Source of the DNA: Aphidius gifuensis
Taxonomy: Eukaryota > Arthropoda > Insecta > Hymenoptera > Braconidae
Assembly: GCF_014905175.1 (NCBI RefSeq)
Contig: NC_057789.1
Span: 17,968,496 to 18,032,495 of the forward strand
DNA: 64,000 nt
Direction: 5' to 3'
In this document: in pieces, positions 37,566-49,404 of the stretch
Layout: each line of letters opens with the position of its first letter
Numbering within the stretch: position 1 is the first letter of the stretch
Notes under the pieces: generated by a model
Database searches by the model: none
What the model was told of the DNA's origin: nothing
The model's input: the letters and a program-made list of their open reading frames with translations, nothing else
Made by a program: the position numbers and the translations under genes

Positions 37566-40500
37566 TATCTGGGTGGTTATCTGGGAGACGGGGTGTTCTT
37601 TTTTGGAAGAAAAAAATTCTACACATAATATACCATACACTGTGGAATTCTCCTCTAGTGAACTCTACACAAAAAAAATTGTACCCACCTAAACTGTACA
37701 CATAAAAAATTATGCTCATTTAAACTGTATTTAAAAAAACTTTACCCAGTGTATTCTGATAATGACCGATTGCTTACATTTCATGTATTAGGTCGGTAAA
37801 GAAGGTATGTATTTAGTTAATATAATATTACATAGATGTCTATTACGTATCCATTTTCTTTATTTTTTAATAATATTATTTGATATTATTAAATTATTAT
37901 TAGAATTATTATTATCAAATCGTGAGCTTCTTGAAAAAATAAACCCTAACACATGTTATGCACCTAAAAATTTTCTCAAACTGTATGCACAAAAAATTAA
38001 TGATGAAATTTGATGATTTAATATCAATATAATCGTAATTTTTTTTTTTCATGAAATAAAAATAGCACAAACAATATCCAGAGAAATTATTTAATTCAAA
38101 TTTCATTATTAATATTAAGAGTAAAAATATGATGTAAAAAAATAATTATTAATAAAAAAAAATACAAAATGATAAATAAAGAATCAATATTATTTTAATT
38201 TTTTTTTTTTTTTTACTAATATCATATTTTTATTACTCATTACTTTTTATTATATATTTTTTTTTTCAATAACGGAAGATGATAATGATGAAGATACTTG
38301 CGAAACAAATAATGCATGAATTAAAAAAAAAATTATATTAATTATATCGAATCGATATTTCAAACAACCCCAAGAAACAAGTACATGTCAAGCTGTGCCA
38401 TAACATTTTGATATAATTTTTTTTTTTTTAATATTAAATAAAAATATTACAAACAATATCAAGATTGATTATAAAATATGAGCTTTATTAATATAATATT
38501 GAGTGAAAAAATATGATAAAAAAAAATTAATAACAAACAAAATACAAAATGATAAAAAAAAATCAATTACATATTTTCATCGAAATTACAAAACATTATA
38601 TCTAATATTTTTAATTTATTTAATTCTATATTTAAATCCAATAATTACTAAACAAAAATAATTCAATAATTTTGTAAGTTTAATTAAAAAAAAAAATTAT
38701 TAATTAACAATAAATCTACTTCAAAATAATAACATATAGTGAAAATATTATTTATTTGGCACTTGACAGTTGTACAGCCATTTAAGCCGTGATGATAAAA
38801 ATAATAAAATAATAAAATAAAACGGTATACCTACACAACACCAAATAATAAAAAAAAAAAAATATATATATATATATATTTATTTTTAATTTTTAATTAA
38901 TGAGAGATTTATAGATTAGAAGATTACAGCTTTTTTTAAAGTAAATTGTATTATTATATTTGATGAAAAAATATAATTAGCAATCACACGTAGCAACCAC
39001 ACACTAACTTTTTCTATTTATGTTTACTTATTCATATAAATATTTATATTTTATACAATATTTATATCTATATATTATTTTAATTAAGTAATATTAATAA
39101 ATATGATGACGTTTTTGATAAACGTAGTAACTAAATTTTTTTTTATTTGAATATTAATTTATTAATACATATTATACTTTGTATTAATTAATATAAAATT
39201 TATTTAATATGAATATATAGAACTTAATAAAAAGCTGTAATATGGCTTTTGATCGAGGAATGACACGACTCAAATAAATTAATTGCCAAAATTAAACAAA
39301 CGTAGCAACCATAGAGCAACACGTAGCAATGTGTTAATATGAGAGAGATAATAATAAAATATTAGTTATAAACAAATGCTGAAAAATGTCGACCAATCAC
39401 ATCACGAATAAAAAGTGGTCAAGCGCTCTTTTTCTAATAGAAAAATAATTGATTGGGGAATTAGTTTCAATTATTCTATCATCTAAAATTATATTTTTAT
39501 CATGGTTTTATTTTTATATTGGTGTCATGGACCATGACTCATGGTTGAAAATTTTTTTTTTTAATTTTAAATATGTACTTAATTAATTTAATTATTTTCA
39601 TATTTTAAAACTCGTTATACATTCGATGCAACAGCGTTGTAATTTTTATTTTTTCAATCACACTTGTATAAGTTCACAATAAGTTACTATTATACCAAAA
39701 TTGTGTCTGTTTTTCTCATCTAAATTATTTAAAAATAAAAAAACAATAAAACTTTTATTAAATGATTAATTGATGAATATTAGATAAACGAACAGATATT
39801 TAAGCACACGATTAGTTCACCCCTGCTAAGACTATTTGATTTATTTTTTTTTTAGTAGTGACTGAAAACATGTTTTCATCATTTTTGAAGGTCGATGGCC
39901 ACCCCTGGCGTAAACTGATATTTTTTTTTTGTGTTTTTAAAATAATAACTAAATTTAAGTGCAGAATAAATTCATAGATTTTAATGGATGGTTTCATGAA
40001 TACATGAAACCCTGCAAGTCCACTTTTGTCCTTGTATTATCAAATTATTTACTTGAAATTTTTTTTTTTTTCAATTGTAAATTTTTATTTTTTTGAAAAA
40101 AAAAAGGAAACGAAGAAATTAGTAACGGTTATACTATACAGCTACAAGTCCCTGAAAACTTTTTTTGCGGCATAGATAAAAATTTAGGTAAATACAGAAG
40201 GCTCTATACTATCGAAATTTTGAGAAATAATCTTTTGTATGAAAAAAAAAAAAAAATAAGAAAATTAAAAAAAAAAGTAGACATTACCAACTGCCATTTT
40301 CGTAGAATTTTTTTTTCCTTATGTACGGCTGTGAAACAGCCGTAAAAAGCAATAAAAATTGAAAAAAAAAAAACGCTCACAGTTTGATTGATGACTTTTT
40401 TTTTTTTAAATAAATATAAATGAAATTTTATTTTTCCAAGTTTAATATTATTAAATTATTATAATTTTCAATTTATTTCACTTAATGATAATATAATTTA

Positions 40501-40630
40501 TCATATTATTGCAATACACAACTTAAAATATTTATTCATTGATCTTCATCTGACGATGCAATACCGATAAATCTAATTAATAACGCATGCATTTATAATA
40601 TCTTTATATTTATATGTTTATATATTTATC
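37566..40630. other. AT-rich desert, nothing recognised
   Basis: Very AT-rich, with long A and T runs. TCTACACA/TGTACACA words repeat loosely at 37620-37740, and a 9-bp hairpin sits at 40324-40344. A 68-codon frame at 37807 has no recognisable features. GTAGCAAC words recur at 38990-39330. Confidence 0.35.
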
Positions 40631-40970
40631 AAATATATTTTTATTTTATATTTTAATTTATAGTCATATAAATTAATATGAGTAAAAAATATAGTTCAGA
40701 CTTTTTCATAAATAATAATCAACTTGAAAAAAAATTTATTGCATGTTTATGATTTCAAAATATATTTATATATTTATATTCATATGTTTATATATCTATT
40801 AAATATATTTTTATTTTATATTTTAATTTATAGTCATATAAATTAATATGAGTAAATAATATAGTTCAGACTTTTTCATAAATAATAATCAACTTAAAAA
40901 AAAAATTATTTCATGTTTATGATTTTAAAATAAACTGTTTGTTAGTGAAACTCTAAACTTTTATTTATTT
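40631..40970. repeat. 170-bp direct duplication
   Basis: The stretch starting AAATATATTTTTATTTTATA at 40631 recurs at 40801 with few differences, including TATAGTTCAGACTTTTTCAT. Two units only; no gene. Confidence 0.65.
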
Positions 40971-43142
40971 CATTTTTATTGCTATTTGCAAGTGTCTTGC
41001 GGCTGTAAATGAAAAATAAAAAATATGGGTATACTGTCTGTTGGTGATATTTAATTTTTCCTTCTTTTTTTTTAATTTTATACAAAAGATTTTTCTCACA
41101 ATATTGACAATAGGTTTTCAAAGACTCTCATATATGCAACACAACGGTTACTATTTTCTTTGTTTATTTTTGTAAATACTTTCTTTCACTTTAATCTACC
41201 GAGACAAAAAATAAAATAAGACTTCGAAAGAATTTACAAAATATATTTCATAAGAAATAATTACATTTTCAATTTTTTTTTGTCGAATTATTATTGAATG
41301 CAATATTTAGGATTGTTATTAAAAAAAAAAAAATTACACATAAAAATTTTTCCCTCTATAAGAACCGCCCATATAATTCAATCTTATAATTTAATATTTG
41401 CAATTTAGGTAAAAATAATAATTTTCAAATGAAGTTATCAGGTAAAGATTACATTATTACGTGAGATAGTCGTAAGAGAATTGAAATAAACTTGATGTGC
41501 AAATAATATAATATACTTGAATGAAAACTGAAAAAATTTATTTTTTTTTCCAAATATTTGAAAAAAAGACTTTTCTTTTAAATAAAAAGCATGATCAATA
41601 AAGACCTTTTTGCCGAGAAAGTATATAATGTTTGTTACGAATTTTGTGATGTGGTTATAGTTACCGTTGGTCACCGTAACTAATGTAACTTTAAAAAAAA
41701 ATTTTTCTACAATTTATGTGCTATTCAGACCTTGAAGAGGTATATTCGCAAGTACGTTACCTTTAGTCTTAATCTTCATTTAAAAAGTTATTATTATTTA
41801 TTTTTTTTTGTAAATGAAGTTTAAATGTTAATTTTTTTTTTTCAGATTCTGGCCGGAGAATATAATGTTTTTTTTTTTAAATATATATTTTATCTACTCG
41901 GATTTAATTTACAATTTTTCGTTTTAAATTTTCATAATAATAATATCTTGTTTCGTATTTTATTTATTTATTACAAAATAAACTATTATATCTCTCGAGA
42001 AAATTTATAGTTTTAGGGTCAGTGGTCTAAATTTTATAGTTTTTCAACATAAAATGGGACTGAAATATACATATGTTATTTCATGTGTATCGTATGTAAA
42101 GATATGACGTTAAACAACAAACTATTCAAATGTAAACAGATTTTATAAAATTAAAAAATTTTCATTACAATGCACATGTGTGTACACTATACATTCATAA
42201 TATTTTAATAATTAAAATTATTTACAAAAAACCGAAGATCGGTATATATATATGTATTTTTAATAAATACAAAACAATATTTAATATTGGATAAAATTAT
42301 TAAATATATATTTCAAATTAATAACAATTTTTATCATTTTAATTTATATAACTGTTTATAAAATAATATTTTTTGGTATGTTTTTTGGTAATATATATTA
42401 TAAAATTGCTAAAATCCCCAATCACTAGTCTCCGGTACTTTTTGACCGATATCTGGTAAAAAATATCGGTTACTCGGTATATCGGATCAAAAAGTATCGA
42501 GTAAAAGTATCCGATATATCGGCTGTTCCGATATATCGCCAAGTATCGCACATCCCTAATCTACAGACCTTGATACAGCCGATACAGCTGCATGATGCAC
42601 CAGTATCATACCTACCCAACACTGATAGAGCCAAAAATAATATGATAACCAGTGTTACTACTTTAAGAAACAGCTTATTCCTGAGATATTTTTGCCGGTA
42701 TTGCAGAACGAAATCTCTTGATATATAAAAAAATATTTTAATTTGAACTCAATAAGATGAGGAATGAAAAAAAAACTATAAATATCGAAACCAATATACC
42801 AAATATAAATAATAATAATAAAAAAAAAAAGATTGTACATACCCAGAGCCGATGACGAGATGTCTACCTGAAGTAACATATTCTTTTTTTTTTTTATTTT
42901 ATCAATCAATGTAGTTAGTCATGGTGTGTCACATAATAAAAAACAACACAAAAGGCATCACTTAATTTTTTGTGTTTCAAACAAAAAAAACTTTTCAATA
43001 CCGGTTTCTTTTTTTCGTACTTTTCTGCTTTAGTATTTTTTTTTTTTGTTTATTCATCACATAATACAACTTAATGTTACAAAAAAAAAGGAAAAAAGAA
43101 TAACTATAAGAAAAAAAAAATATCAGTCCAAATAACCCAACT
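40971..43142. other. AT-rich sequence; CGATATATCGG repeats near 42430-42550
   Basis: Mostly featureless. At about 42430-42550 the palindromic words CGATATATCGG, GGTATATCGG and AAAAAGTATCG recur and form a possible hairpin element. No exon can be supported. Confidence 0.35.
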
Positions 43143-43339
43143 GGATAGCTATTCTTGACATGGCGTAGGTATCCGCAAGTTATCCCGAGCGACTGGGATA
43201 ACTATTTTGTGGAAAGTCATCCTAATTTATGGCTTTATTTGGATCTTTCTCAATGGTTTTTATCAAATGACCATATCACTTTCGAGCGTTTTCATGTTAT
43301 CTCATGTAGATGGAATAATTGTGTCAAGAATAGCTATCC
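43143..43339. mobile_element. MITE with GGATAGCTATTC termini
   Basis: A 197-bp element with perfect 18-bp terminal inverted repeats (GGATAGCTATTCTTGACA). Two overlapping frames inside are by-products. No clear target duplication. It sits just beyond the end of the RhoGDI gene. Confidence 0.75.
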
Positions 43340-43408
43340 TGAACATTGATTATATTAATAAAAGAAATCATTTACAACATTTAAGGTAATGAAAATTTAT
43401 GACTTTTT

Positions 43409-43424
43409 TTATTTATTTTGTTTT
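43409..43424 (-). terminator. Likely polyadenylation signal region of RhoGDI
   Basis: AATAAA occurs on the minus strand within 40 bases after the stop codon (plus-strand TTTATTTATTTTG). Several A-rich alternatives exist nearby. Confidence 0.4.
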
Positions 43425-43447
43425 TGATTTATTGTTTTTTGGTTTTT

Positions 43448-43647
43448 TTAATCTTTCCAATCCTTTTTTATATCGAAGGACCATTCCCATTTTAGATGCT
43501 CATGCTTGTCATCATCAGTAAATAAAGAGCAGACAGTGTAAGAACCACGTGCCATTGTACCAGCAGGAGCATCTTCAGCTGGTGTTGTGTATGATTGAAT
43601 TTCAGTTTTAGGTGGATAACTACCAACCATGTGCGTCATTTTATCAA
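43448..43647 (-). CDS. RhoGDI: Rho GDP-dissociation inhibitor (RhoGDI), last exon
   Basis: A 200-bp terminal exon. A minus-strand acceptor (TATTATTTCAG at 43648-43658) is followed by two bases of a split codon, then DKMTHMVGSYPP, and the exon ends in KKDWKD-stop (TAA at 43448-43450). RhoGDI is a cytosolic protein that binds prenylated Rho, Rac and Cdc42, takes them off membranes and holds them in the GDP form. The exon encodes the last strands of its immunoglobulin-like lipid-binding domain: MVGSYPP, TPAEDAPAG, ARGSY, SLFTDDDK and LKWEWSFDIKKDW are signature segments of animal RhoGDI. About 65 residues of a protein usually near 200 are present. I find no earlier exon at higher coordinates up to 64000, so the preceding intron exceeds 20 kb or exons are missed. 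No damage is visible. Confidence 0.92.
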
Positions 43648-43658
43648 CTGAAATAATA

Positions 43659-44395
43659 TTTTAAAGAATCTTAATTTGAAAACATTCTGCGGAAAAATCA
43701 AGAGGCACGGTAGTGCCTCGTGTCAAGTATGAGAAAAAAAATATATTATTAAAAAAAAATAAAAGCGCAATAACACTACCGAGCATATTATACACCACAC
43801 AGAGATAACCTCTGCATTTGCTAATCTTAGAATCACTAATTTAGTAATGGAATCGAAGTTTTATTCAGACTCAACTCATGAATCAATATCAAGCTTTTTT
43901 TTTTAAAAAAAATCGAGTGTTTCGCTTGTATATTTTTTTTTTACAAATAGATTCAATTTTAAAATCCTGCGTTTTTCATTGAAAAGTCCAGGTTTTTGTT
44001 ATTACGTTGGTATAAATTTTTAATAACATTGCATTTGTTTTCTCTCTCATACCTTCTTTCGCACTATAATCTCTTTTTTTTTTGTTATTTTTAAATTTAC
44101 AAAGTCCAGATTTCTTTTGTTACGTTGGTAACAACTTTTTGTAAAGTATGTGTCAAAACTCAAAACAAATTTGTAAATGTGTCAAAGTTAAAAAACAATA
44201 ATTTTCAGGCCGGATTTTTTAAATTCGATCAGAAGACTTTATATTACAGAAAGATGTGTTATTTCAACAAAAAAAAAAAAAAAAATTTTTTTTACAAAAA
44301 AAATGTCAAGTATTTTACCAAAATTTTTGGGGGCGTGTCCTAAATATACTGCCTATGCATGGATAATTTTTGAGTTGCCATCCCCAAATAACTGA
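43659..44395 (-). other. Intron next to the RhoGDI last exon
   Basis: AT-rich. A perfect 7-bp hairpin (GAGGCAC-GGTA-GTGCCTC, 43702-43719) is the only structure noted. TCCAGRTTT...GTTACGTTGGTA occurs twice (about 43986 and 44104), a loose direct repeat. Confidence 0.4.
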
Positions 44396-45004
44396 AAAAA
44401 TGGATCTTTCTCGGTCATTTGTGGCTTATTAATAATCCTTTTTACTAAAGAATGCTATCATTTCATCTATGTTATTGCATAATAAATCATATTCTTGTAA
44501 TTTAAACAATTTTAATTCGTTTAATTACCCGGGCAATAGTGCTTTTTTTGTCAGTTTGCAACATTGATCTAGACGCCATAATAGGAGTTTTCTTTCACGG
44601 CGGTCGACCGCCAGAAATACCACCTCCACAACTTGCCCCTTCCATTTTTCTCCCTTTCTGCACTGAGAAAATTTTTTGATGAAAAAAAGAAGAATATTTC
44701 TTGACGTTAGGAATAAACTTCTTGGCAAAATACTTGTAGCGTGTAAAAACAGATACACCCATATTGTAAATATAAAATGTATATATGTATGTATTGGTGC
44801 CTCCGTGACACCAGTATAATTGTTGTATTTATTGAATGATGTATGTATCAATGTATGAGGGAAAATGTGTGTCTGCGTGTCGTAGAGACGACGTAGAAAA
44901 ACTAGAAAAATATAAACGGCACTTCTTGTCCGGCCACCATCGAGTGCGTCCGAAAAACATTGAGAATATTAATTAAAATTTGTATTTGTGATTTGGCTTT
45001 GCCA
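44396..45004. repeat. Left arm of a 610-bp inverted segmental duplication
   Basis: Near-identical in reverse complement to 55118-55728. The arm includes unique-looking flank, the 14-bp palindrome GGCGGTCGACCGCC, the left end of foldback element E2, and the first 270 bp of an LTR. Confidence 0.85.
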
Positions 45005-45191
45005 TATCACAATTAGTAAAATATATACATATTGTGTCTTGTTAAATTGTCATATTACATATTCTACTTGTTAAATAAATGGTTTCATTATTATTAATAT
45101 TAAATATAAATCTCGTGTCTATCTTTTAAATTATTGTTTGAAACTAAATTAAATTATAAAGAAAAGTAAAGTGAGGATTCTTCACCTTACA
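44735..45191 (+). repeat. 5' LTR
   Basis: 457 bp, TGTAGCG...CTTACA. It contains AATATAAACGG (possible TATA-type element near 44906) and AATAAA at 45074-45079. It keeps the 8 bp missing from the 3' LTR. Confidence 0.9.
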
Positions 45192-45520
45192 ATTGGCTCC
45201 CAACGTGGGGCACAAACCACGCGGTTAAAAAAAGAGTAATAATTTATATAAATTAATAACTATAAATTTTAGTTGTGACCAAATCTCATAATTGGTTTCC
45301 AACTAACAGCTCAAACCACGAGGTGAGAAAAAGAAAGAAAAAGAAAGATAAATATTTGATAAAGAAAGAAATTGATAAAATTGTGAAAATTCAGTCGTGA
45401 GTACATATAATTGGCTCAAAATTATAATCTCAATCACGAGTGTGAGAAGAGAAGTATTGATGTGCAAAGTGATAAAAAGCATAAAATACATTACATTAAA
45501 TTAAAAATAAAAATTGTTGA
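45192..45520 (+). promoter_or_regulatory. Primer-binding region in three degenerate tandem copies
   Basis: AATTGG-starting segments at about 45191, 45292 and 45409 are each followed by a CAAACCACGAGGTGAG-like stretch (CACAAACCACGCGG, CTCAAACCACGAGG, CTCAATCACGAG). Only the first has the full ACGTGGGGC primer match. Farther into the leader, CGTGGCAAC-AAG-GTTG--CACG occurs twice (45599 and 45678) and could fold as a small hairpin. Confidence 0.5.
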
Positions 45521-45870
45521 GAAAAATTTTTGCATATAAATTGGAGAAAAATCAACAAATCTTGTGAGTAAATAAAAATAATAATAATTTGTATATACGT
45601 GGCAACGAAGTGTTGAACACGCCATATTTGTGAAAATTTCATCAGAAAAATAATAATAATAATAAAATTTGGATACACGTGGCAACCAAGCGTTGGGCAC
45701 GCCTGATTTCATCAGAAAATAATAATAATAAATGTACTGTATGATAAAATAATACATGAAAATTAAACAAAATATTTTCATTCAAATAATATATGATTTT
45801 ATATAATTGATAATATAAAAATTGAAATATTGAAATAATTGTTCGCGTAAAATATAAAAAGTAACATAAA

Positions 45871-47136
45871 ATGGAAAAATTAATATCATTGGTAGTGAAC
45901 ATGTGGCCAACATGGAAGCCAATGATAATTGGAAAGGCTGATGTTCAAAGTCTATATACAATATTTAAAAAAATTGAGGTCATTGAAGAATTAATTGAGA
46001 TAATGGATAGAACAATAAATATTGAAAGATTCAATGAAACAATAGTTGAATTTATAAAACAAGTAAAATGTGTCACAGTTTCTATAAATGGACTGGAATT
46101 AATTCACAAAATATGTTCAGAGATCATGTTGTGGTTGCATGGAGCACATGTTGAAATATCAGAATTCATGCGATGCAACATGAATCAAGAGGTATATGAT
46201 GAAGAATATCACCGGACAAATGGTGGTATAGAACTTAAAAAATTAGTTGATAATATTATACAAGAAGTAGAGAAAGAAGTAAAAGAAAAAATTATGAATA
46301 AAATAAATGATCAACAGGGGGGTGATTCCTCAAAAAATGCTGATCATGGTGATAAAATAAGTTGTGATCAACAAAATCAAGCAATGGTTGTTGATAATCA
46401 AGATAAGAATAAATTCAATGTTGTGATGAATAACCACAACAATCAAAATGATAAAATAAATTGTAATCAACAAAATAAATTGAATTTTGTTGATAACATA
46501 TGTGAAAATAAAAGTGTTGATAATGTATGTAAAAATAAAGATAAAATCATCGTCATGCATGAAAATCACAACAGTCATGGTGAAATAATAATTTGTGATC
46601 AACAAAATCCAGCACAGATTGTTGATAGTAAAAATAAATTAATAAATGTTGTGAATAATAATCACATCGAATACACTGAGAAAACAAATAATTACCATGG
46701 AAATGAATTAAATATTGTGCATGAAAATCACAACAATTGTGTTGATAAATTAAATAATTGTCACCAAGTAATTTGTGATAATAATATGTGTAAAAAAAAT
46801 ATTAATAATAATAATTTAAATGTCAGTGAAAAGAAAATTCATTTCAAGGTCATGAATAATAATATTGAAAAAATAAATACTGGTCAACAATACAAAATAG
46901 ATTGTGCCAGAAATAAACACAAAAATAAAATAAAGTCCAAATTGGTAAATAATAAAATGATAAGTGATAATAAAATTAAATGCAAAATAAAATTAAAATG
47001 TTTGCATTTAATAAATAATAATAATAGGCACTTCAATAAGTCCAAGCATGATGGTAAATTTGGAGGCAGGAAAAAATATTATGGTCACTGGGACATGTGT
47101 CAATGTGTAATATATATGTCTTGGATGGTCAATTGA
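45871..47136 (+). CDS. LTR-element ORF, 421 residues, unknown function (gag position)
   Basis: ATG at 45871 to TGA at 47134-47136, the only long frame inside the LTR element. I do not recognise it. The first 150 residues look helical, with motifs such as MWPTWKP, GLELIHKICSEIMLWLHG and an EVEKEVKEK coiled-coil-like stretch. Residues 150-330 are asparagine-, histidine- and aspartate-rich, with DQQN/NQQN and ENHNN recurring. The last 90 are lysine-rich and basic. The position after the leader is that of gag, and a basic C-terminus would suit RNA binding. There is no CCHC zinc knuckle and no protease motif. A second frame (47097-47354, shifted) overlaps its end and carries tryptophans and cysteines; a frameshift or a lost reading frame is possible. 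Confidence 0.65.
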   Translation: MEKLISLVVNMWPTWKPMIIGKADVQSLYTIFKKIEVIEELIEIMDRTINIERFNETIVEFIKQVKCVTVSINGLELIHKICSEIMLWLHGAHVEISEFMRCNMNQEVYDEEYHRTNGGIELKKLVDNIIQEVEKEVKEKIMNKINDQQGGDSSKNADHGDKISCDQQNQAMVVDNQDKNKFNVVMNNHNNQNDKINCNQQNKLNFVDNICENKSVDNVCKNKDKIIVMHENHNSHGEIIICDQQNPAQIVDSKNKLINVVNNNHIEYTEKTNNYHGNELNIVHENHNNCVDKLNNCHQVICDNNMCKKNINNNNLNVSEKKIHFKVMNNNIEKINTGQQYKIDCARNKHKNKIKSKLVNNKMISDNKIKCKIKLKCLHLINNNNRHFNKSKHDGKFGGRKKYYGHWDMCQCVIYMSWMVN

Positions 47137-47694
47137 GGGATGAAGATGGAAAATCAAGTTGGCTATTGTCATTTGCCTCATGCCAAGGACCAGGTGGCTT
47201 GATAAATTTTATATTCGTGTGTGAGCTTCAATGGCGCATTCAAATATATGCCATGTGTGAACGCTCAAGGACAAATGATATCATGGTGGATGCTACTATT
47301 ACAATATGCTGGGAATATGTAAGATGTGGCATAAATTCATCTGAATTTTATTAATCAACGTAAATGTATATTATATCCTTTTTTTTAAAAAAAAAAAAAA
47401 TATTTAGAGTTTTAATATTTGATAATTATAATTTTTGTATTTTAAAATTCAAGGTCAAAGACTAATTTGATTTTAAAAAGAAATATTTGTGGTTGTAAAT
47501 AAGATTATTATAAAATTCTATTTGAGTACAGTTGAAATCAATTTTAAATGTAAAATAATAGTGATTTTAAAGTCTATGATGATTAAGAATTTTAAATTGT
47601 TTATTGTAAATATTTTGTATCCTACTTGTATGTAAACGCTACTATAATTTTCATTAATAATGATAAATCATGTATAATGAAAAAGGGGGGTAGT

Positions 47695-48143
47695 TGTAGC
47701 GTGTAAAAACAGATACACCCATATTGTAAATATAAAATGTATATATGTATGTATTGGTGCCTCCGTGACACCAGTATAATTGTTGTATTTATTGAATGAT
47801 GTATGTATGAGGGAAAATGTGTGTCTGCGTGTCGTAGAGACGACGTAGAAAAACTAGAAAAATATAAACGGCACTTCTTGTCCGGCCACCATCGAGTGCG
47901 TCCGAAAAACATTGAGAATATTAATTAAAATTTGTATTTGTGATTTGGCTTTGCCATATCACAATTAGTAAAATATATACATATTGTGTCTTGTTAAATT
48001 GTCATATTACATATTCTACTTGTTAAATAAATGGTTTCATTATTATTAATATTAAATATAAATCTCGTGTCTATCTTTTAAATTATTGTTTGAAACTAAA
48101 TTAAATTATAAAGAAAAGTAAAGTGAGGATTCTACACCTTACA
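47695..48143 (+). repeat. 3' LTR
   Basis: 449 bp, identical to the 5' LTR except for one T/A difference near the 3' end and the absence of 8 bp after GATGTATGTAT. It is preceded by the polypurine tract. Confidence 0.9.
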
Positions 48144-48744
48144 TACTTTTTGAAAAAAGAAATAAAATATTTAATAAAAATAATAATTGTTTTGTTAAAA
48201 GAAACAAAAAATCTTGAATTAAACAAAATTTGTTTATATTCATCAGACAACGTTTTGTAACAAACGATAGATGGTATGTGTCAAGAAAAAAACTTCTAAA
48301 CGTCAACCATTGGTACTCCTTGACACTAACACTATGATGATTGTTATAATAGATAAGCTTCTTGTTTCAAACGTTAGAGGGACAGCAACAAAAAAAAAAC
48401 TGCTAAATTTTTGCTACTAGCTGTTTGATACAAACAGTATGAGGTTTTTTATTACAGACTAACTTTTTGTTTCAAACGATTGATGACTTTTGGCAAGAAA
48501 TAAACTCCTAAAAATATGCCTCAATATGGCTTTGAAATAAAGAAATGGATTCTTCTTATATAAGGTATATCGTTTGAAACAAATCAACTTTAGTTTAATT
48601 CAAATAATTAAAAGTTTAATAATTTCTTAAATTAATTTTAAAAAAAAATTATTTAAAAATAAATTTATTTTTGTTTATTATTTAATATTTATTTTTTATT
48701 ATTCATTTTTTTTTTATTTGTTGTTTGAAGTTAATTCTTTCACT

Positions 48745-48821
48745 TTGGCCGACGAAGTCCAGCTTCGAACTCACGATCCCCGAGTGGGAAGCGGATACCT
48801 TGACCGCTGCGCCACGACGAC
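48745..48821 (-). repeat. tRNA-like module in the loop of E2
   Basis: Minus-strand TGGCGCAGCGG is a perfect A box and AGTTCGAAGC holds a B-box core. The acceptor arms do not pair. It lies between the two long arms of the foldback element. Confidence 0.55.
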
Positions 48822-49404
48822 GCTCAAGTAAAGACAATGTTTTTTTCATCTATTTAAAAAGCTTATTAGACACAGATATATTTTTTTTTTTTCATGCTAC
48901 ATTTCATATTTAAATACGGAAAAAAATACTTTTATTGTTTTTTTCAGAATTAATTTACAATTTTATTAAACTTTTCATCATTTGAATTTATCCTAAGTTG
49001 ATTTGTTTTGACAATAATATTGATTGAAACAAAAAGTTAGTCTTTAATAAAAATCCTCATACTGTTTGTATCAAACAGCTAGTAGCAAAAATTTAGCAGT
49101 TCATTTCTTATTGCTGTCCCTCTAACGTTTGAAACAAGAAGCTTATCTATTATAACAATCATCATAGTGTTAGTGTCAAGGAGTAACAATGGTTGACGTT
49201 TAGAAGTTTTTTTCTTGACACATACCATCTATCGTTTGTTACAAAACGTTGTCTGATGGATATAAACAAATTTTGTTTAATTCAAGATTTTTTGTTTCTT
49301 TTAACAAAACAATTATTATTTTTATTAAATATTTTATTTCTTCTTTCAAAAAGTATTTTGCCAAGAAGTTTATTTCTAAATATCAGAAATAATTTTTCAC
49401 AGTG

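Larger units (their letters stand above)
44735..48143 (+). mobile_element. Non-autonomous LTR retrotransposon, young
   Basis: LTRs lie at 44735-45191 and 47695-48143, start TG and end CA, and are flanked by TACT duplications (44731-44734, 48144-48147). The LTRs differ by one base and one 8-bp indel. A primer-binding site candidate TTGGCTCCCAACGTGGGGC follows the left LTR at 45193, and a polypurine tract AAAAAGGGGGGTAG precedes the right one. The 2.5-kb interior has one ORF and no reverse transcriptase, RNase H or integrase, so mobilisation must come from elsewhere. The 4-bp duplication would fit a Ty3/gypsy helper. The right arm of E2 preserves the empty site (GTATTTTGCC at about 49352). Confidence 0.9.
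44661..49404. mobile_element. Foldback element E2 (CACTGAGAAAA ends), split by an LTR retrotransposon
   Basis: The ends are CACTGAGAAAA and TTTTCACAGTG. TG flanks both sides, a possible 2-bp target duplication. The inverted arms are long, roughly 470 bp (left arm 44661-44734 plus 48148-48620; right arm about 48940-49404). The loop holds a tRNA-like module at 48745-48821. Without the 3.4-kb insertion the element is about 1.33 kb. It has no coding sequence of its own and shares the CACTGA start with E1 (52782-54891). Confidence 0.7.

Noticed and set aside
37807..38013. A 68-codon frame beginning with ATG
   Set aside because: AT-driven composition, no motif, no splice structure that I could defend.
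43155..43389. Two overlapping frames beside RhoGDI
   Set aside because: They lie on a 197-bp MITE and its edge; the tryptophan-rich look comes from the sequence of the inverted element.
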